Shown here piece by piece: positions 63,276-64,000 of a stretch of 64,000 nucleotides of DNA. The notes beneath the pieces were generated by a model. It made no database searches, was not told where the DNA came from, and worked only from the letters and a program-made list of their open reading frames with translations. Source of the DNA: Paraburkholderia flagellata (GTDB taxonomy: Bacteria; Pseudomonadota; Gammaproteobacteria; Burkholderiales; Burkholderiaceae); the NCBI RefSeq assembly GCF_021390645.1, contig NZ_JAJEJT010000002.1:310001-374000 (forward strand), given 5' to 3'. Both the position numbers and the translations under genes were made by a program. Numbering within the stretch: the first letter of the stretch is position 1; every line of letters begins with the position of its first letter.

Positions 63276-64000
63276 TGGAGTGTAAGCATTTGTAACGACT
63301 GGGTAAAGCTCTCGTTTTCATAGATGATTGACTGACATCTTTCCGCCTTGCTGCCACCACCGCGTTCTCGTATCCAACTAGATTGCATCTCATTGAAAAT
63401 AGTAGATATTGCAACTTAAGTTATCAGTGCAATGTAGATGTAAGAATTTTTTTCACCGCGGAGGAAGTGCAATTTTGCAACACTGCAGACCTACGAACTG
63501 CCAACATCTGACCCGCACCTGTGAGCGCGCAAGAGCGAGCGAGGGGGGCGGATAGACACCTTGCGTCCATGCGCCTCCAGGGATTGTGCTGCCGGGAGGC
63601 GTAAGGTCGGTGAGCGGATGGCCTCGCGCTCGGGCGGCGGAGTGATGGCCGCTGACAACATATGGCTAGCGACGTGTTGACGCGGGCGGTAAGCGTTCGG
63701 TTCTTGCGTGCAGAGGGCGGTCTGTGGCGAGCCTCACGCTTCTAAATGCTCACGCAAGGCCGCGCGCGCTGTATCAACATCCGCGGAGGGATCGCCAGCG
63801 CGGTCGTCTTGATGTCTAAGGCGTCATGGAATCCCTGCGCGGGAATCGAGCGACTGCTTGCGGGTGCGGAGGGACGTTCGGATGTCGTGGCTGCGGCGTT
63901 CCCGAGCGACCGATAGTGGCCGATAGCGCCAGTTCGGCGTTCGACTGTCGGTTGGCAAGCGGGTATTCGCCGCGGTTTCAAACGCAGCAGCCGGCAGAGT
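63276..64000. other. Terminal region without a supported gene
   Basis: 725 bp. 63330-63480 is AT-rich with T-runs, then GC-rich. On the minus strand a short stretch ending at about 63738 reads protein-like (GDPSADVDTARAALREHLEA) but is closed upstream by a stop at ~63820. It is at most a gene remnant. Confidence 0.4.

Noticed and set aside
63742..63981. Open frame and protein-like tail at the right edge
   Set aside because: The best protein-like piece is ~28 residues in a different frame, closed by an upstream stop; at most a gene remnant.
1..64000. tRNA, rRNA genes and CRISPR arrays
   Set aside because: I looked for T-arm-like GGTTCGAATCC sequences, rRNA stretches and regularly spaced short repeats and found none; short tRNAs could still be missed by eye.

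Overview
The window looks like a chromosome or large-replicon segment of a Burkholderiaceae bacterium (Paraburkholderia/Caballeronia-like). The evidence is high GC, strongly G/C-biased third codon positions in the core genes, and families typical of that group: PepM-NTase fusion, PaoABC-type aldehyde oxidoreductase, bactofilin/M23 module, DUF3562, and a DUF2844/DUF3443 pair. This is an inference from gene content; no rRNA or tRNA gene was seen.

Layout. 1-21.7 kb is a metabolic, core-like region. It holds a 2-aminoethylphosphonate biosynthesis operon (PEP mutase-nucleotidyltransferase, phosphonopyruvate decarboxylase, AEP aminotransferase) ending at a strong terminator; a PepSY membrane protein behind a possible Fur box; a molybdenum hydroxylase operon (PaoABC type) with a MocA-like nucleotidyltransferase; a cNMP-binding/flavoprotein reductase; a divergent LysR/MDR dehydrogenase pair; a long aspartate carbamoyltransferase with an N-terminal HTH-like extension; an M23 peptidase/coiled-coil/bactofilin operon; a DapA-family aldolase; and an old-yellow-enzyme reductase with an ArsR-type regulator.

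21.7-47.2 kb is accessory DNA. It starts with a decayed prophage fragment (capsid gene lacking its 5' end, terminase small subunit with frameshifts). Two copies of a structured 67/68-bp repeat then flank 6.2 kb holding secreted proteins, a HEPN-like protein and an overlapping tyrosine recombinase/KfrA-like pair. A defence island follows: McrBC with an unusual N-terminus, a small HTH and a 46-residue membrane protein, a complete type I Zorya system (ZorA-ZorB-ZorC-ZorD, 35.4-43.3 kb), a decaying operon of unknown genes with two frameshifts, and a PD-(D/E)xK-like nuclease.

47.5-52.9 kb is an eight-gene arsenic operon (arsR, arsI, two LMW-PTP-type arsC, acr3, Grx-type arsC, arsH, MFS). It is preceded by a near-perfect palindrome and should deal with both inorganic arsenic and organoarsenicals.

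53-64 kb is accessory again: a lipoprotein; an overlapping three-gene operon (secreted protein, four-TM protein, exported HExxH protein) that I could not match to a known system; an EVE-HNH endonuclease and a GIY-YIG-like protein; then the DUF2844/DUF3443 envelope pair, in which DUF3443 carries both pepsin-type aspartate motifs; and two small lipoproteins. The last 0.7 kb holds no gene I can support. The best-supported notable system is the type I Zorya locus inside a multi-gene defence island. The best candidates for something undescribed are the 54.6-57.4 kb exported-zincin operon and the 43.8-45.5 kb unknown operon.
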